A stretch of 33,578 nt of DNA from Thioalkalivibrio sp. (lineage in GTDB: Bacteria > Pseudomonadota > Gammaproteobacteria > Ectothiorhodospirales > Ectothiorhodospiraceae). Where the stretch lies: positions 1-33,578 of the forward strand of contig RECA01000101.1 in the NCBI GenBank assembly GCA_007692435.1. The letters are read 5' to 3'. A program made the translations under genes and the position numbers. Under the pieces are notes generated by a model. It saw only the letters and a list, made by a program, of their open reading frames with translations. It made no database searches and was not told where the DNA came from. Positions 9,812 through 18,743 of the stretch are shown piece by piece (the stretch's first letter is position 1; each line of letters opens with the position of its first letter).

Positions 9812-10756
9812 ATGCTCTCGAGGGTCGCGGAACGCGTGTATTGGCTGGCCCGGTACATCGAACGCGCGGAGAACACCGCGCGCATGGTGATGTCCTTCCA
9901 CCTGGTCTCCCTGGACATGCCGAGGTCGGTCCCCCTGACCTGGAAGAACCTGGTCGCGGTGACCGGCAACGACGACGTCTTCGAGGAGCACTACCAGCGC
10001 GAGGACGAACGCAACTGCGTGAAGTTCCTGCTCGCGGATCACTACAACTCCAGCTCGGTCGTCAGCTCCCTGAAGGCGGCGCGGGAGAATGTGCGCACCA
10101 CCCGGGACCTGGTCCCGTCGGAGGCCTGGGAGATCGTCAACGAGCTGCATCTCTTCGCTCGCGACAACATCGACAGCGGCCTCGGGAAGCGCGGGCGCTA
10201 CCAGTTCCTGACCGAGGTGGTGCAGCGCTGCCAGACCCTGACCGGACTGCTGGCGGGCTGCATGAGTCACGACCCGGCCTACGACTTCATCCGTCTGGGG
10301 CGCAACCTGGAGCGCGCGGACATGGCCTCGCGCCAGATCGACGTCGGCGCCTTCCGCCTGCTGAAGCGGCCGGAGGACGAGTCGGCGGGCCCCTACGAGG
10401 GGCTGTTGTGGACCAGCATCCTGCGCTCGCAGAGCGGCTTCCAGATGTACCGCCAGCACGTGAAGCGACGCATCAACGGTGTCGACGTGGTCCGCTTCCT
10501 GCTGCAGGACATCCCGTTCCCCCGCGCGGTCGCGCACTCGCTGGACTACGTGCGGGGCGCGATCGAGCGGCTGCCGCGCAACGAGGTGCCGCTGCGGCTG
10601 GCGATGCAGACGCGGCGGCACGTGCTGAAGGCAGAGGTCGAGCAGCTGATCAAGGAGGATCGCCTGCACGCCTTCATCGACACGCTGCAGCTGGAGATCG
10701 CCGGGGTTCACGACGCGCTCGCCGACAACTGGTTCGCCCTGGACAAGGCGGCCTGA
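9812..10756 (+). CDS. Alpha-E domain protein (DUF403)
   Basis: The 314-residue all-helical product starts MLSRVAERVYWLARYIERAENTARM, the hallmark of the alpha-E family. It has no catalytic signature. Conserved blocks such as FIRLGRNLERADMASRQIDVG and FLLQDIPFPRAVAHSL are visible. The GAGGAGGAC ribosome-binding site lies inside the end of the preceding ATP-grasp gene, and the two genes are one base apart, so they are co-translated. The constant pairing or fusion of alpha-E with the ATP-grasp partner suggests a scaffold or accessory subunit of the ligase. That role is an inference; no biochemical function is known to me. Confidence 0.9.
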   Translation: MLSRVAERVYWLARYIERAENTARMVMSFHLVSLDMPRSVPLTWKNLVAVTGNDDVFEEHYQREDERNCVKFLLADHYNSSSVVSSLKAARENVRTTRDLVPSEAWEIVNELHLFARDNIDSGLGKRGRYQFLTEVVQRCQTLTGLLAGCMSHDPAYDFIRLGRNLERADMASRQIDVGAFRLLKRPEDESAGPYEGLLWTSILRSQSGFQMYRQHVKRRINGVDVVRFLLQDIPFPRAVAHSLDYVRGAIERLPRNEVPLRLAMQTRRHVLKAEVEQLIKEDRLHAFIDTLQLEIAGVHDALADNWFALDKAA

Positions 10757-10778
10757 AGGGCCGGGGTCCGGCCGGCCG

Positions 10779-10798
10779 CCGGCGCGTGCGCGCGCCGG
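10779..10798 (+). other. Perfect GC hairpin between the alpha-E and transglutaminase genes
   Basis: CCGGCGCG-TGCG-CGCGCCGG forms an 8-bp perfect stem with a four-base loop in the 100-base gap. No T tract follows, so it is not a canonical terminator. It could adjust expression or protect mRNA inside the operon, or be a chance product of base composition. Confidence 0.35.
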
Positions 10799-10856
10799 GC
10801 CCCACGCGCGATCGATTGGCCGCCGCCGCATTCCGCGTGCACATGGAGAACAGCAG

Positions 10857-13800
10857 ATGGCGATACGCGTAGGACTGACCCACCACACCCGCTACCAGTT
10901 CGATCGCCTGGTGCGGGTCTCGCCGCACCTGATCCGGTTGCGGCCGGCGGCGCACAGCCGTACGCCGGTGCCGGCCTATTCACTGAACATCGCGCCGGAA
11001 CCGTTCTTCATCCACTGGCAGCAGGACCCCTTCGGGAACTGGCTGGCGCGGGTGACCTTCCCCGAGGCGGTCCCGTTCATCGAGATCAACGTCGACCTGG
11101 TCGCCGAGATGACGGTGATCAACCCCTTCGACTTCTTCGTGGAGGGCTACGCCGAGCGCTATCCCTTCCGCTACGACGGCATCCTCGCGCAGGAGCTGGT
11201 GCCCTATCTCGAGACCACCGAGGACGGGCCCCTGCTGCAGGCGTGGCTTGCGGAGGTGCCGGCCGAGCATCACAGCACGGTCACCTTCCTGGTCGAACTG
11301 AACCGGCGGCTGAACCAGGACATCGCCTACAGCGTGCGCATGGAGGCCGGGGTCCAGTCCTGCGAGGTGACGCTCGAGCGACGCATCGGTTCCTGCCGCG
11401 ATTCCGCCTGGCTGCTGGTACAGATCCTGCGCCACAAGGGCCTCGCCGCCCGCTTCGTGTCGGGATACCTGGTCCAGCTGAAGGCGGACCGGAAGTCCCT
11501 GGACGGTCCCTCCGGCCCGGAAGAGGACTTCACCGACCTGCACGCCTGGGCCGAGGTCTATGTGCCCGGCGCCGGCTGGATCGGGCTGGACCCCACCTCG
11601 GGACTGATCGCCGGCGAGGGGCACATCCCGCTGGCCGGCACCCCCGACCCGATCTCGGCGGCGCCGGTCACCGGCTACACCGAGGCCTGCGAGGTCAGCC
11701 TGGTGCACGACAACCGCGTGCAGCGGATCCACGAGGACCCGCGCGTGACGCGTCCCTACAGCGACGCGCAGTGGGCGGCGATCGACGCCCTCGGCGAGCG
11801 TGTCGACCGCGAACTGCAGGCCATGGACGTGCGCCTCACCATGGGCGGCGAGCCGACCTTCGTGTCCATCGACGACATGGATGGCCCGGAGTGGAAGACG
11901 CAGGCAGACGGGCCGGACAAGCGCCGCCTCGCGCGTGAACTGGCCCGGCGTCTGCAGGAGCGCTTTGCGCCTGGCGGTTTTCTGCACTTCGGGCAGGGCA
12001 AGTGGTACCCGGGCGAGCCGCTGCCACGCTGGGCGCTCGGGATCTTCTGGCGGCGCGACGGCGAGCCCGTGTGGAGTGATCCCCGCTGGCTGGCCGACTT
12101 CAGCCGGGATTACGGGCACGGCGTCGAGGATGCGCGCCGGTTTGCGGAGGCGCTGGTGCAAGGGCTCGGGCTGGGGGCGGACAACCTGGTCGCGGCCTTC
12201 GAGGATCCCTTCCCGGCCTGCTGGGCCGAGAACAACCTGCCGCCCGGGGTGGATCCGGAGGCGGTCGATCTGAAGTCGGACAGCGAGCGGCAGCGACTCG
12301 CCCGCGTACTCAGCCACGGGCTCGACCGGCCTGCCGGCTTCGTGCTGCCTTTGAAGCGCGAACACGAGAGCTGGCGCAGCGGCCGCTGGGCCTTCCGCGA
12401 CGGCCGCCTGCGCCTGATTCCCGGTGATTCGCCGCTGGGACTGCGCCTGCCGCTGGACCGCCTGCCGCGGTCGCCGTCGGGCGAGGTGGCGTTACCGCCG
12501 CAACCGCGGGATCCCTTCGACACGCCGGGGCCGCTGCCGGTCTTCACGCCGGGGACCGCTGCCCGGCCGGCCCGCCCGGGGCCGCCACCGCGCGCGCAGG
12601 CGGTCGATCTCCCGCACACCGCGATGGCCTTCGAGGCCCGCAAAGGCCGCGTGCACGTCTTCATGCCCCCGCTGCCCCTGCTCGAGGACTATCTGGCCCT
12701 GCTCGAACGGGTCGAGGCAACCGCCGCTGCGCTCGACCTGCCGGTGGTGATCGAGGGCTACGAGCCGCCCCGGGACTCGCGCCTGCTGCGGCTGACGGTG
12801 ACCCCGGACCCGGGCGTGATCGAGGTCAACATCCATCCGGCGGCGGACTGGGAGGGGCTCAAGGAGAACATTACCGCGCTGTACGAGGAGGCCCGGCGCT
12901 CCCGGCTCGGCGCCGAGAAATTCATGCTCGACGGCCGCCACACCGGCACCGGGGGCGGCAACCACGTGACCCTGGGCGGATCCACCGCCGCGGACAGCCC
13001 GCTGCTGCGCCGCCCGAGCCTGCTTGGCTCGCTGCTCACCTTCTGGCAGCACCATCCGGGCCTGTCGTATCTCTTTTCGGGCACCTTCATCGGGCCGACT
13101 TCGCAGGCCCCGCGCGTGGACGAGGCGCGTCACGAGAACCTCTACGAACTCGAGATCGCGCTGGCGCAGATGCCCGACGGCGAGTGTGCGGAGCCGTGGC
13201 GGGTGGACCGGCTGTTCCGCAACCTGCTGGTGGACATCACCGGAAACACCCACCGGGCCGAGTTCTGCATCGACAAGCTCTACTCGCCGGACAGCGCGTC
13301 GGGCCGCCTCGGCATCCTCGAACTGCGCGCCTTCGAGATGCCGCCGCACGCGCGCATGAGCCTGGTGCAGGCGCTGCTGCTGCGCACGCTGGTCGCCCGC
13401 TTCTGGAGCCGGCCCTACCGCCACCGCCTGGTGCGCTGGGGCACCGCGCTGCACGACCGCTTCCTCCTGCCGCACTACGTTGAGAACGACCTGCGCGAGG
13501 TGATCGAGGACCTGCAGCGCGACGGCTACCCCTTCGATCTCGAGTGGCTGGCCCCCTTCTTCGAATTCCGTTTCCCCACCTTCGGGCGGGTGCGCATCGG
13601 CGAGGTCGAGATCGAGCTGAAGATGGCGATCGAGCCCTGGCACGTGCTCGGGGAAGAGGTCACGCAGTCGGGCACCGCGCGCTTCGTGGACTCCTCGCTG
13701 GAGCGCCTGCAGGTCCGCGTCACCGGACTCTCCGGGGACCGCTACGTGCTCACCTGCAACGGGCGGCGCGTGCCGCTGCGGTCCACCCGGATCCAGGGCA

Positions 13801-14204
13801 CCAAGGTCGCCGGGGTGCGCTATCGCGCCTGGCAGCCGCCGGCTGCGCTGCATCCGACCATCGGCGTGCACTCGCCGCTGGTGTTCGACCTGATCGACAC
13901 CTGGAACGGGCGCGCGGTGGGCGGGTGCACCTATCACGTGGTGCACCCCGGCGGACGCAACTACGAGACGCTGCCGGTCAACGCCTTCGAGGCCGAGGCC
14001 CGGCGCATCGCCCGGTTCTGGCCCTATGGACATACGCCCGGGCCACTCGGGCCGCACACCGTGGTGGCGGGGCCGGTGGCCGGTGAGCGGCGCTTCGAGG
14101 ACCACGGCAGCGGGGTGCGTCCGATGGCGCCGCCGGTGGAGGGCTGGAACCCGGAGTATCCGCACACGCTGGACCTGCGCCGGGGCCCGGAGCCCATCCC
14201 GTGA
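10857..14204 (+). CDS. Transglutaminase-like/DUF2126 fusion protein
   Basis: The 1115-residue product has two parts. Residues ~1-280 are a bacterial transglutaminase-like module: an N-terminal beta domain from MAIRVGLTHHTRYQFDR, then a papain-like core with an intact triad, C180 (GSCRDSAW), H229 (DLHAWAEVY) and D245 (GLDPTSGL). Residues ~300-1110 are DUF2126. There GGGNH at 699-703 and ELRAFEMPP at ~822 recall active-site patterns of glutamate-cysteine-ligase-like amidoligases; that link is my inference. The start at ATG 10857 follows GGAGAACAG. The family is always seen with ATP-grasp and alpha-E genes, and a peptidase or peptide-ligase role is predicted. There is no signal peptide, so it is probably cytoplasmic. 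Confidence 0.9.
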   Translation: MAIRVGLTHHTRYQFDRLVRVSPHLIRLRPAAHSRTPVPAYSLNIAPEPFFIHWQQDPFGNWLARVTFPEAVPFIEINVDLVAEMTVINPFDFFVEGYAERYPFRYDGILAQELVPYLETTEDGPLLQAWLAEVPAEHHSTVTFLVELNRRLNQDIAYSVRMEAGVQSCEVTLERRIGSCRDSAWLLVQILRHKGLAARFVSGYLVQLKADRKSLDGPSGPEEDFTDLHAWAEVYVPGAGWIGLDPTSGLIAGEGHIPLAGTPDPISAAPVTGYTEACEVSLVHDNRVQRIHEDPRVTRPYSDAQWAAIDALGERVDRELQAMDVRLTMGGEPTFVSIDDMDGPEWKTQADGPDKRRLARELARRLQERFAPGGFLHFGQGKWYPGEPLPRWALGIFWRRDGEPVWSDPRWLADFSRDYGHGVEDARRFAEALVQGLGLGADNLVAAFEDPFPACWAENNLPPGVDPEAVDLKSDSERQRLARVLSHGLDRPAGFVLPLKREHESWRSGRWAFRDGRLRLIPGDSPLGLRLPLDRLPRSPSGEVALPPQPRDPFDTPGPLPVFTPGTAARPARPGPPPRAQAVDLPHTAMAFEARKGRVHVFMPPLPLLEDYLALLERVEATAAALDLPVVIEGYEPPRDSRLLRLTVTPDPGVIEVNIHPAADWEGLKENITALYEEARRSRLGAEKFMLDGRHTGTGGGNHVTLGGSTAADSPLLRRPSLLGSLLTFWQHHPGLSYLFSGTFIGPTSQAPRVDEARHENLYELEIALAQMPDGECAEPWRVDRLFRNLLVDITGNTHRAEFCIDKLYSPDSASGRLGILELRAFEMPPHARMSLVQALLLRTLVARFWSRPYRHRLVRWGTALHDRFLLPHYVENDLREVIEDLQRDGYPFDLEWLAPFFEFRFPTFGRVRIGEVEIELKMAIEPWHVLGEEVTQSGTARFVDSSLERLQVRVTGLSGDRYVLTCNGRRVPLRSTRIQGTKVAGVRYRAWQPPAALHPTIGVHSPLVFDLIDTWNGRAVGGCTYHVVHPGGRNYETLPVNAFEAEARRIARFWPYGHTPGPLGPHTVVAGPVAGERRFEDHGSGVRPMAPPVEGWNPEYPHTLDLRRGPEPIP

Positions 14205-14217
14205 TTACGCGCAGCCG

Positions 14218-16800
14218 ATGAACGGCATGAGGCAGGTGCAGGGCGCGGTGCCGCGTCCGCAGCCGGATTCCCCGCACGGCCTGCCGGGCGGCTATGCACC
14301 GGTCGCGGGGGACGCCGACGAACTGCTGCTGGCGGACGGCACGCCACGCGGGCACTGGAGGCCGCTGCTGCGTGCGCTGGAGGCGCACGACGGTGGCGTG
14401 CTGCGCGACATCGGGCGCGAGACCCGGCGCCTGGTCGATGAGCTTGGCGTCACCTACCACGTGTACTCGGACCCCGCGGGCGTGCAGCGCCCGTGGCCGC
14501 TGGACGCGATACCGCAGCTGCTGGACGCGGGCGAGTGGGCGGCGATCGAGCGCGGCCTGTCGCAGCGGGCGCGCCTCTTCGAGTGGATCCTGAAGGATGT
14601 CTTCGGCCCGGGCGAGCTGCTGCGTGCCGGCCGGGTGCCACCGGAGTTCCTCGCGGCGCACGCCGGCTTCCTGCCGGCGCTGCAGGGGACCCTGCAGCGC
14701 GAACTGCCGGCGGTGAACCTGTACGCGGCCGACCTCGCCCGGGGCCCGGACGGCGGCTTCCGGGTGATCGGCGATCGCGCCCAGGCGCCGTCCGGCAGCG
14801 GCTACGCGCTGCAGAACCGGGACATCCTGTCGCGGACCTGGCCCGCGACCTTCGCGGAACTCGCCGTGCGCGACCTGGGGCCGTTCTTCGACGGCCTGCA
14901 CCGGGGGCTGCGCGAACTGGCCCCGGAGGTCGCGGAGCCGCGCATCGTGCTGCTGTCTCCGGGGCCGCTGAACGAGGCCTGGTTCGAGCACGTGCTGCTC
15001 GCGCGCCGGCTCGGCCTGGTGCTGGTGCAGGGTCAGGACCTGGTCTTTCGCGGCGGGCATGTCTGGCTGAGCACGCTGGGGCAACTGGAACGGGTCGATG
15101 TGATCCTGCGCCGCGTGGACGACGCCTGGTGCGACCCGCTGAGCCTGGACCCGGATTCGCAGCTGGGCGTCGCGGGTCTGGTCGAGGCGGTGCGTCGCGG
15201 CAACGTGGTGGTGGCCAACGCGCTCGGCGCCGGTCTGCTGGAGAGCCCGGCATGGCCCGCGTTCCTGCCCGCCATCGCGCGCTTCGCCCTCGGCGAGGAC
15301 CTGCTGCTTCCCTCGGTGGCCACCTGGTGGTGCGGTGATCCCGACGCGCTGGAGCACGTGATCGCGCATGGTGACCGCCTCGTCGTGCGCAGCATCGACC
15401 GGATCGAGGGTGGCCGGCCGCTGTTCCCGGCCGAGATGCCGGGCCCGGAGCGGGAGGCGCTGTACCGGCAGATCCGCGCGCAGCCCAGCCGCTTCGTCGG
15501 CCAGGAACGCGCAGGGCTGTCCACCATGCCCTGCCTGAACGAGCAGGGATTCCTGGAACCGCGGCACGGAACGATCCGGGTCTTTGCCAGCCAGTTTCCG
15601 GCTGGGCTCCGCGTGCTGCCGGGCGGTCTCAGCCGGGTCGCGCGGTGGCCGGGAGACCGCCTCGTGTCGAACCAGGAAGGCGGTGTCAGCAAGGACACCT
15701 GGGTCCTGCCGGAGGCGGGCGGGACGGTCGCGCTGATCGGGGAGCCCGGCCTGTCGGAGCCGGAGCCCGGGGTCAGCCAGCCGGCCAGCCTTCCGCGTCG
15801 GGTTGCCGACAACCTGCTGTGGGCCGGACGCTACGCGGAGCGCGCCGAGGGCCTGATCCGCTGGTTCCGCCTGCTCCTGCGCCGGCTGCAGGCGATGCGC
15901 GCCGAGGGCCGCGCGGGCGATGAGGTCACCGACCGCATGCTGCGGGCGCTGACCCACCTCAGCTGCAGTTATCCGGGCTTCGTGGGTCCGGACGGCACCG
16001 GCCGGAAGCTGTTGCATCCGGAGCCGGAACTGCTCCGGCTCCTGAACGACCCGCACGCGCCGGGCAGCGTGCCCGCGGCGCTCGCTGCGCTGCAGAACAC
16101 CGCCAATGCGCTGCTCGACCGGCTCTCCGCCGACAGCGTGCGCGTGCTCACCGGGCTGCGCGAAGTGGCGCAGCCGCTGACCGGGCTGCGCGATCCGCTG
16201 GCGGCGGGGGGCGTGCTCGACGATCTGACCGTGCACCTGCTGGCGCTGTCAGGCCTGGCCCAGGAGAGCATGCTGCGCGAGGACGGGTGGCGCTTCCTGG
16301 ACTGCGGCCGGCGGCTGGAGCGGGGCCTGCTGCTGGTGAACCTGTTGCGCGCCACCGTGGTGGCGCCACCCGCGCCGCGGCAGGCGGTACTGCTGAACGA
16401 CATGGTGCTGGCCTTCGCCGAGAGCCTCTCGGTGTATCGGGCGCAGCCGGCGAGCCGTCGCGACGACGCCGGGCTGCTCGATCTGCTGCTGCTGGAGACC
16501 GCCAACCCGCGCGCCCTGATCTACCAGCTGGACCGGTTGCTGGAGCACCTGGAGCGGCTGCCGCGCCTGGACGGGCAGCCGCGCCTTCCGGAGCACGTCC
16601 GGCACTTCGAGGAGGCGAGAGCGCGCCTGCGGCTCGCGGCGATCGAGGACTGGACTGCGCGGCAGGGCAACACGCGCAGCGCGCTGGACGCGCTCCTGGC
16701 GGCCCAGCAGCAGGCGCTGGGCTCGGGCTACCGCGCGCTGTTCGCGCACTACCTCGCGCCGGCACCGACCCTGCCCCTGGTCGGGCGGGTGGACGGGTGA
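14218..16800 (+). CDS. Circularly permuted ATP-grasp/alpha-E fusion protein
   Basis: The frame is open from 14026, but that stretch overlaps the previous gene. The first sensible start is ATG 14218, 13 bases after its stop (ATG 14227 is possible), giving 860 residues. Residues ~60-500 align with the ATP-grasp protein at 8362 through VYSDPAG, RPWPLDAIP, APSGSGYALQNR, LSPGPLNEAWFEHVLLA, FLEPRH and GGVSKDTW. Residues from ~525 (LPRRVADNLLWAGRYAERAE) are an alpha-E domain. Several putative ATP-site residues differ from the stand-alone paralogue: E166 and N168 there correspond to G185 and R187 here, and K374 to R391 with loss of the glycine loop. It may have altered catalysis or act with the intact paralogue. 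Confidence 0.87.
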   Translation: MNGMRQVQGAVPRPQPDSPHGLPGGYAPVAGDADELLLADGTPRGHWRPLLRALEAHDGGVLRDIGRETRRLVDELGVTYHVYSDPAGVQRPWPLDAIPQLLDAGEWAAIERGLSQRARLFEWILKDVFGPGELLRAGRVPPEFLAAHAGFLPALQGTLQRELPAVNLYAADLARGPDGGFRVIGDRAQAPSGSGYALQNRDILSRTWPATFAELAVRDLGPFFDGLHRGLRELAPEVAEPRIVLLSPGPLNEAWFEHVLLARRLGLVLVQGQDLVFRGGHVWLSTLGQLERVDVILRRVDDAWCDPLSLDPDSQLGVAGLVEAVRRGNVVVANALGAGLLESPAWPAFLPAIARFALGEDLLLPSVATWWCGDPDALEHVIAHGDRLVVRSIDRIEGGRPLFPAEMPGPEREALYRQIRAQPSRFVGQERAGLSTMPCLNEQGFLEPRHGTIRVFASQFPAGLRVLPGGLSRVARWPGDRLVSNQEGGVSKDTWVLPEAGGTVALIGEPGLSEPEPGVSQPASLPRRVADNLLWAGRYAERAEGLIRWFRLLLRRLQAMRAEGRAGDEVTDRMLRALTHLSCSYPGFVGPDGTGRKLLHPEPELLRLLNDPHAPGSVPAALAALQNTANALLDRLSADSVRVLTGLREVAQPLTGLRDPLAAGGVLDDLTVHLLALSGLAQESMLREDGWRFLDCGRRLERGLLLVNLLRATVVAPPAPRQAVLLNDMVLAFAESLSVYRAQPASRRDDAGLLDLLLLETANPRALIYQLDRLLEHLERLPRLDGQPRLPEHVRHFEEARARLRLAAIEDWTARQGNTRSALDALLAAQQQALGSGYRALFAHYLAPAPTLPLVGRVDG

Positions 16801-17684
16801 GATACCGGGTCCGTCACCTCACCCGCTACCGCTATCCGGCGCCGGTGCACGGCAGCCTGAACGAGCTGCGCCTGAAGCCGCGGCCGGCGCCGCTGCAGCG
16901 GCTCGATCACTACCGGCTGGAGGTCCAGCCGAGCGCGCGCTACCGCGCGGAGCACGTGGACGCCTTCGGCAACCCGGCCACCGTGCTGAACATCGACCAG
17001 GTGCACCAGGAGTGGAGCGTCAGCGCGGTCTTCGAGGTCACACGCCACCCGGTCGAGGCCGAACTCGCCTTCGAGCCGTGGCTGTCCCTGTCGGCGGCCC
17101 GTGCGCACCTGCGTCAGGACACCAGCGCTGCGGCCCTGGATGCGCGCGGGTACACCCAGGCGTCGCCGCTGCTGTCGATCCAGCCGGCGCTGCCGCAGCG
17201 TCTCGGTCTCGCCCCCGAGCCGGATCAGGGCATCGAGGCCGTGGCCCGGCAGGTCACCCGCCTGATCCACCGGGAGTTCGCCTACCGACCCGGACAGACG
17301 GAGGTGAGCACGCCGCTGTCCCGGGTGATCGAGAGCCGGGTGGGCGTCTGCCAGGACTTTGCCCACCTCGCGGTCGCCTGCAGCCGTGCGCTCGGCATTC
17401 CGGCGCGCTATGTGTCCGGATACCTGGAGACGCGGCCGCCCGCCGGCGCCGAGCGGCTGGTGGGTGCCGACGCCACGCACGCCTGGTTCGCGGTCTACGA
17501 CCCGGCGCGCGGCTGGCTGGAATTCGACCCGACCAACGACGCCGTGCCGGACCAGCGCTACATCACGCTGGCCTGGGGACGCGATTACAGTGATGTCGCA
17601 CCGGTCCGCGGGGTGGTCCGTGGCGGCGGCCGCGGTCACGGCCTGCAGGTCTCGGTCGATGTCCAGCCGATCGGAGAGGGCTGA
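16797..17684 (+). CDS. Transglutaminase-like cysteine peptidase family protein (stand-alone)
   Basis: The GTG start at 16797 overlaps the previous stop by four bases (GTGA), so translation is coupled. The 295-residue product has an N-terminal beta domain (MRYRVRHLTRYRYPAPVHGS) and a transglutaminase core. The triad is intact: C185 in GVCQDFAH, H228 in ATHAWFAVY and D244 in EFDPTND. It closes with ITLAWGRDYSDVAPVRGV, typical of the COG1305 proteins found beside ATP-grasp/alpha-E genes. No signal peptide is visible. It probably acts as a peptidase or amide-exchanging enzyme on the product of the neighbouring ligases; the substrate is unknown. It is the last gene of the + strand module. Confidence 0.9.
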   Translation: MRYRVRHLTRYRYPAPVHGSLNELRLKPRPAPLQRLDHYRLEVQPSARYRAEHVDAFGNPATVLNIDQVHQEWSVSAVFEVTRHPVEAELAFEPWLSLSAARAHLRQDTSAAALDARGYTQASPLLSIQPALPQRLGLAPEPDQGIEAVARQVTRLIHREFAYRPGQTEVSTPLSRVIESRVGVCQDFAHLAVACSRALGIPARYVSGYLETRPPAGAERLVGADATHAWFAVYDPARGWLEFDPTNDAVPDQRYITLAWGRDYSDVAPVRGVVRGGGRGHGLQVSVDVQPIGEG

Positions 17685-17714
17685 GCGACCGGTGCCCGCG
17701 GCGCGCCATGAGAG

Positions 17715-17733
17715 TTAACGTGAAAGAACACGG
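17715..17733. repeat. 19-base dispersed sequence, copy 1
   Basis: TTAACGTGAAAGAACACGG matches 17 of 19 bases with 33498-33516. Both copies are intergenic, and each lies within 35 bases of a palindromic repeat on the same side. Function is unknown; it may be a conserved edge of a non-coding repeat element. Confidence 0.45.
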
Positions 17734-17751
17734 CGTGCGCCTCCGGAACCG

Positions 17752-17864
17752 GTAGGGCGGAAGAGCGTAGCGTCATCCGCCATGCAGCGATCGCGATGTC
17801 CTGGAGCACGCGTTTACCCTGGCGCCGGATGGCGGATGACGGGCTTCGCCCTCTTCCGCCCTAC
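17752..17864. repeat. Long inverted-repeat element between convergent operons
   Basis: GTAGGGCGGAAGAG (17752-17765) and GTCATCCGCCAT (17772-17783) pair with ATGGCGGATGAC (17829-17840) and CTCTTCCGCCCTAC (17851-17864). The arms are separated by a 45-base loop, and a small internal GGGC/GCCC hairpin interrupts the right arm. It lies between the ends of the convergent transglutaminase and Anbu genes, where it could act as a bidirectional terminator. The GTAGGGCGGA...TCCGCC pattern resembles dispersed intergenic repeats of proteobacteria. Confidence 0.65.
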
Positions 17865-17903
17865 GCTTCTTTCATTGTCGGGGGTGGCGCAGCGCCATGA
17901 CCG

Positions 17904-18707
17904 TTAGCGCGACGACTTGTGCACCTTGTGGTGGGCCCGGGTGTGGAACAGCGTGCCGCGCCGCTTGGGGTTGCGCGTCGACTCCCAGTCGAAACGGGGC
18001 AGTTCCAGGAAGGCCTTGCGGATGTTTTCGTCCCAGGCGTTGGTGAGCGCGCGCAGGTAGTCGTTGTCCGCTTCCAGGCAGAGGTAGTGCTCGAAGGCGA
18101 AGGAGCCGGCCTCGTAGACGAAGACCTCGATCGGAGGCCCGACGGTCAGGTTGGAGCGGATGGTGGAGTCGATCGACACCAGCGCGCAGCGCGCGGCGTC
18201 TCCCAGTTCGCTCTCCGGCGTGATGATGCGGTCCAGGATGGGCTTGCCGTACTTGCTCTCGCCGATCTGCAGGAAGGGCGTATGCGGACTGGTGGTGATG
18301 TAGTTGCCCTGCGGGTAGACGCGGTAGATCTCCGGCTCCTGGCCACTGATCTGTCCCCCGACGATCAGCGTGGCCTCCGCGGCGATACCGGACTTCGACA
18401 GTGCCTCGGAGTGCTTCTCCTGCTCCTCCCGGTTCACCCGGCCGAGGTATTCGGCGGCCTCCGACATGTGGCCGACGTCGGCGAAGCTGCCCTCGACCCC
18501 TTCCTCCATCTCGCGTTTCAGGCGATTGACGATGGCCTGGGTGGTCGCCAGGTTGCCCGCGGTGAGCACCAGGAAGAGGCGTTCCCCCTGGGTCTCGAAG
18601 GTGTGCATCTTGCTGTAGGTGCTGACCTGGTCCACGCCGGCATTGGTCCGGGAATCCGACGCGAACACGAGGCCTTCTTCGAGCTTGATCGCAACACAGT
18701 AGGTCAT
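17904..18707 (-). CDS. Anbu-type proteasome-like Ntn-hydrolase (peptidase T1 family)
   Basis: The frame is open to 18758, but ATG 18707 is chosen because it places threonine directly after Met: MTYCVAIKLEEGLVFASDSR. Removal of Met would expose Thr1. Counting from it, D17 (ASDSR) and K32 (YSKMHTF) match proteasome and Anbu catalytic residues, and there is no propeptide. The 267-residue length fits Anbu, an ancestral beta-subunit homologue that forms self-compartmentalised or open-ring assemblies. SIDSTIRSNLTVGPPIEVFVY is a further family block. It sits convergent to the ATP-grasp/transglutaminase genes, its usual neighbours, and has its own promoter at 18742-18771. It may degrade or process the product of that module. 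Confidence 0.92.
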   Translation of the reverse strand: MTYCVAIKLEEGLVFASDSRTNAGVDQVSTYSKMHTFETQGERLFLVLTAGNLATTQAIVNRLKREMEEGVEGSFADVGHMSEAAEYLGRVNREEQEKHSEALSKSGIAAEATLIVGGQISGQEPEIYRVYPQGNYITTSPHTPFLQIGESKYGKPILDRIITPESELGDAARCALVSIDSTIRSNLTVGPPIEVFVYEAGSFAFEHYLCLEADNDYLRALTNAWDENIRKAFLELPRFDWESTRNPKRRGTLFHTRAHHKVHKSSR

Positions 18708-18717
18708 CGCTGGGGGG

Positions 18718-18743
18718 ATTCCGGGGCCATGCGGACCCGGAAT
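18718..18743. promoter_or_regulatory. Operator-like inverted repeat at the Anbu promoter
   Basis: ATTCCGGG (18718-18725) and CCCGGAAT (18736-18743) form a perfect 8-bp inverted repeat with a 10-base spacer. It overlaps the -10 element by two bases and the predicted transcription start. A repressor site or a 5' mRNA hairpin would both fit. Confidence 0.5.
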
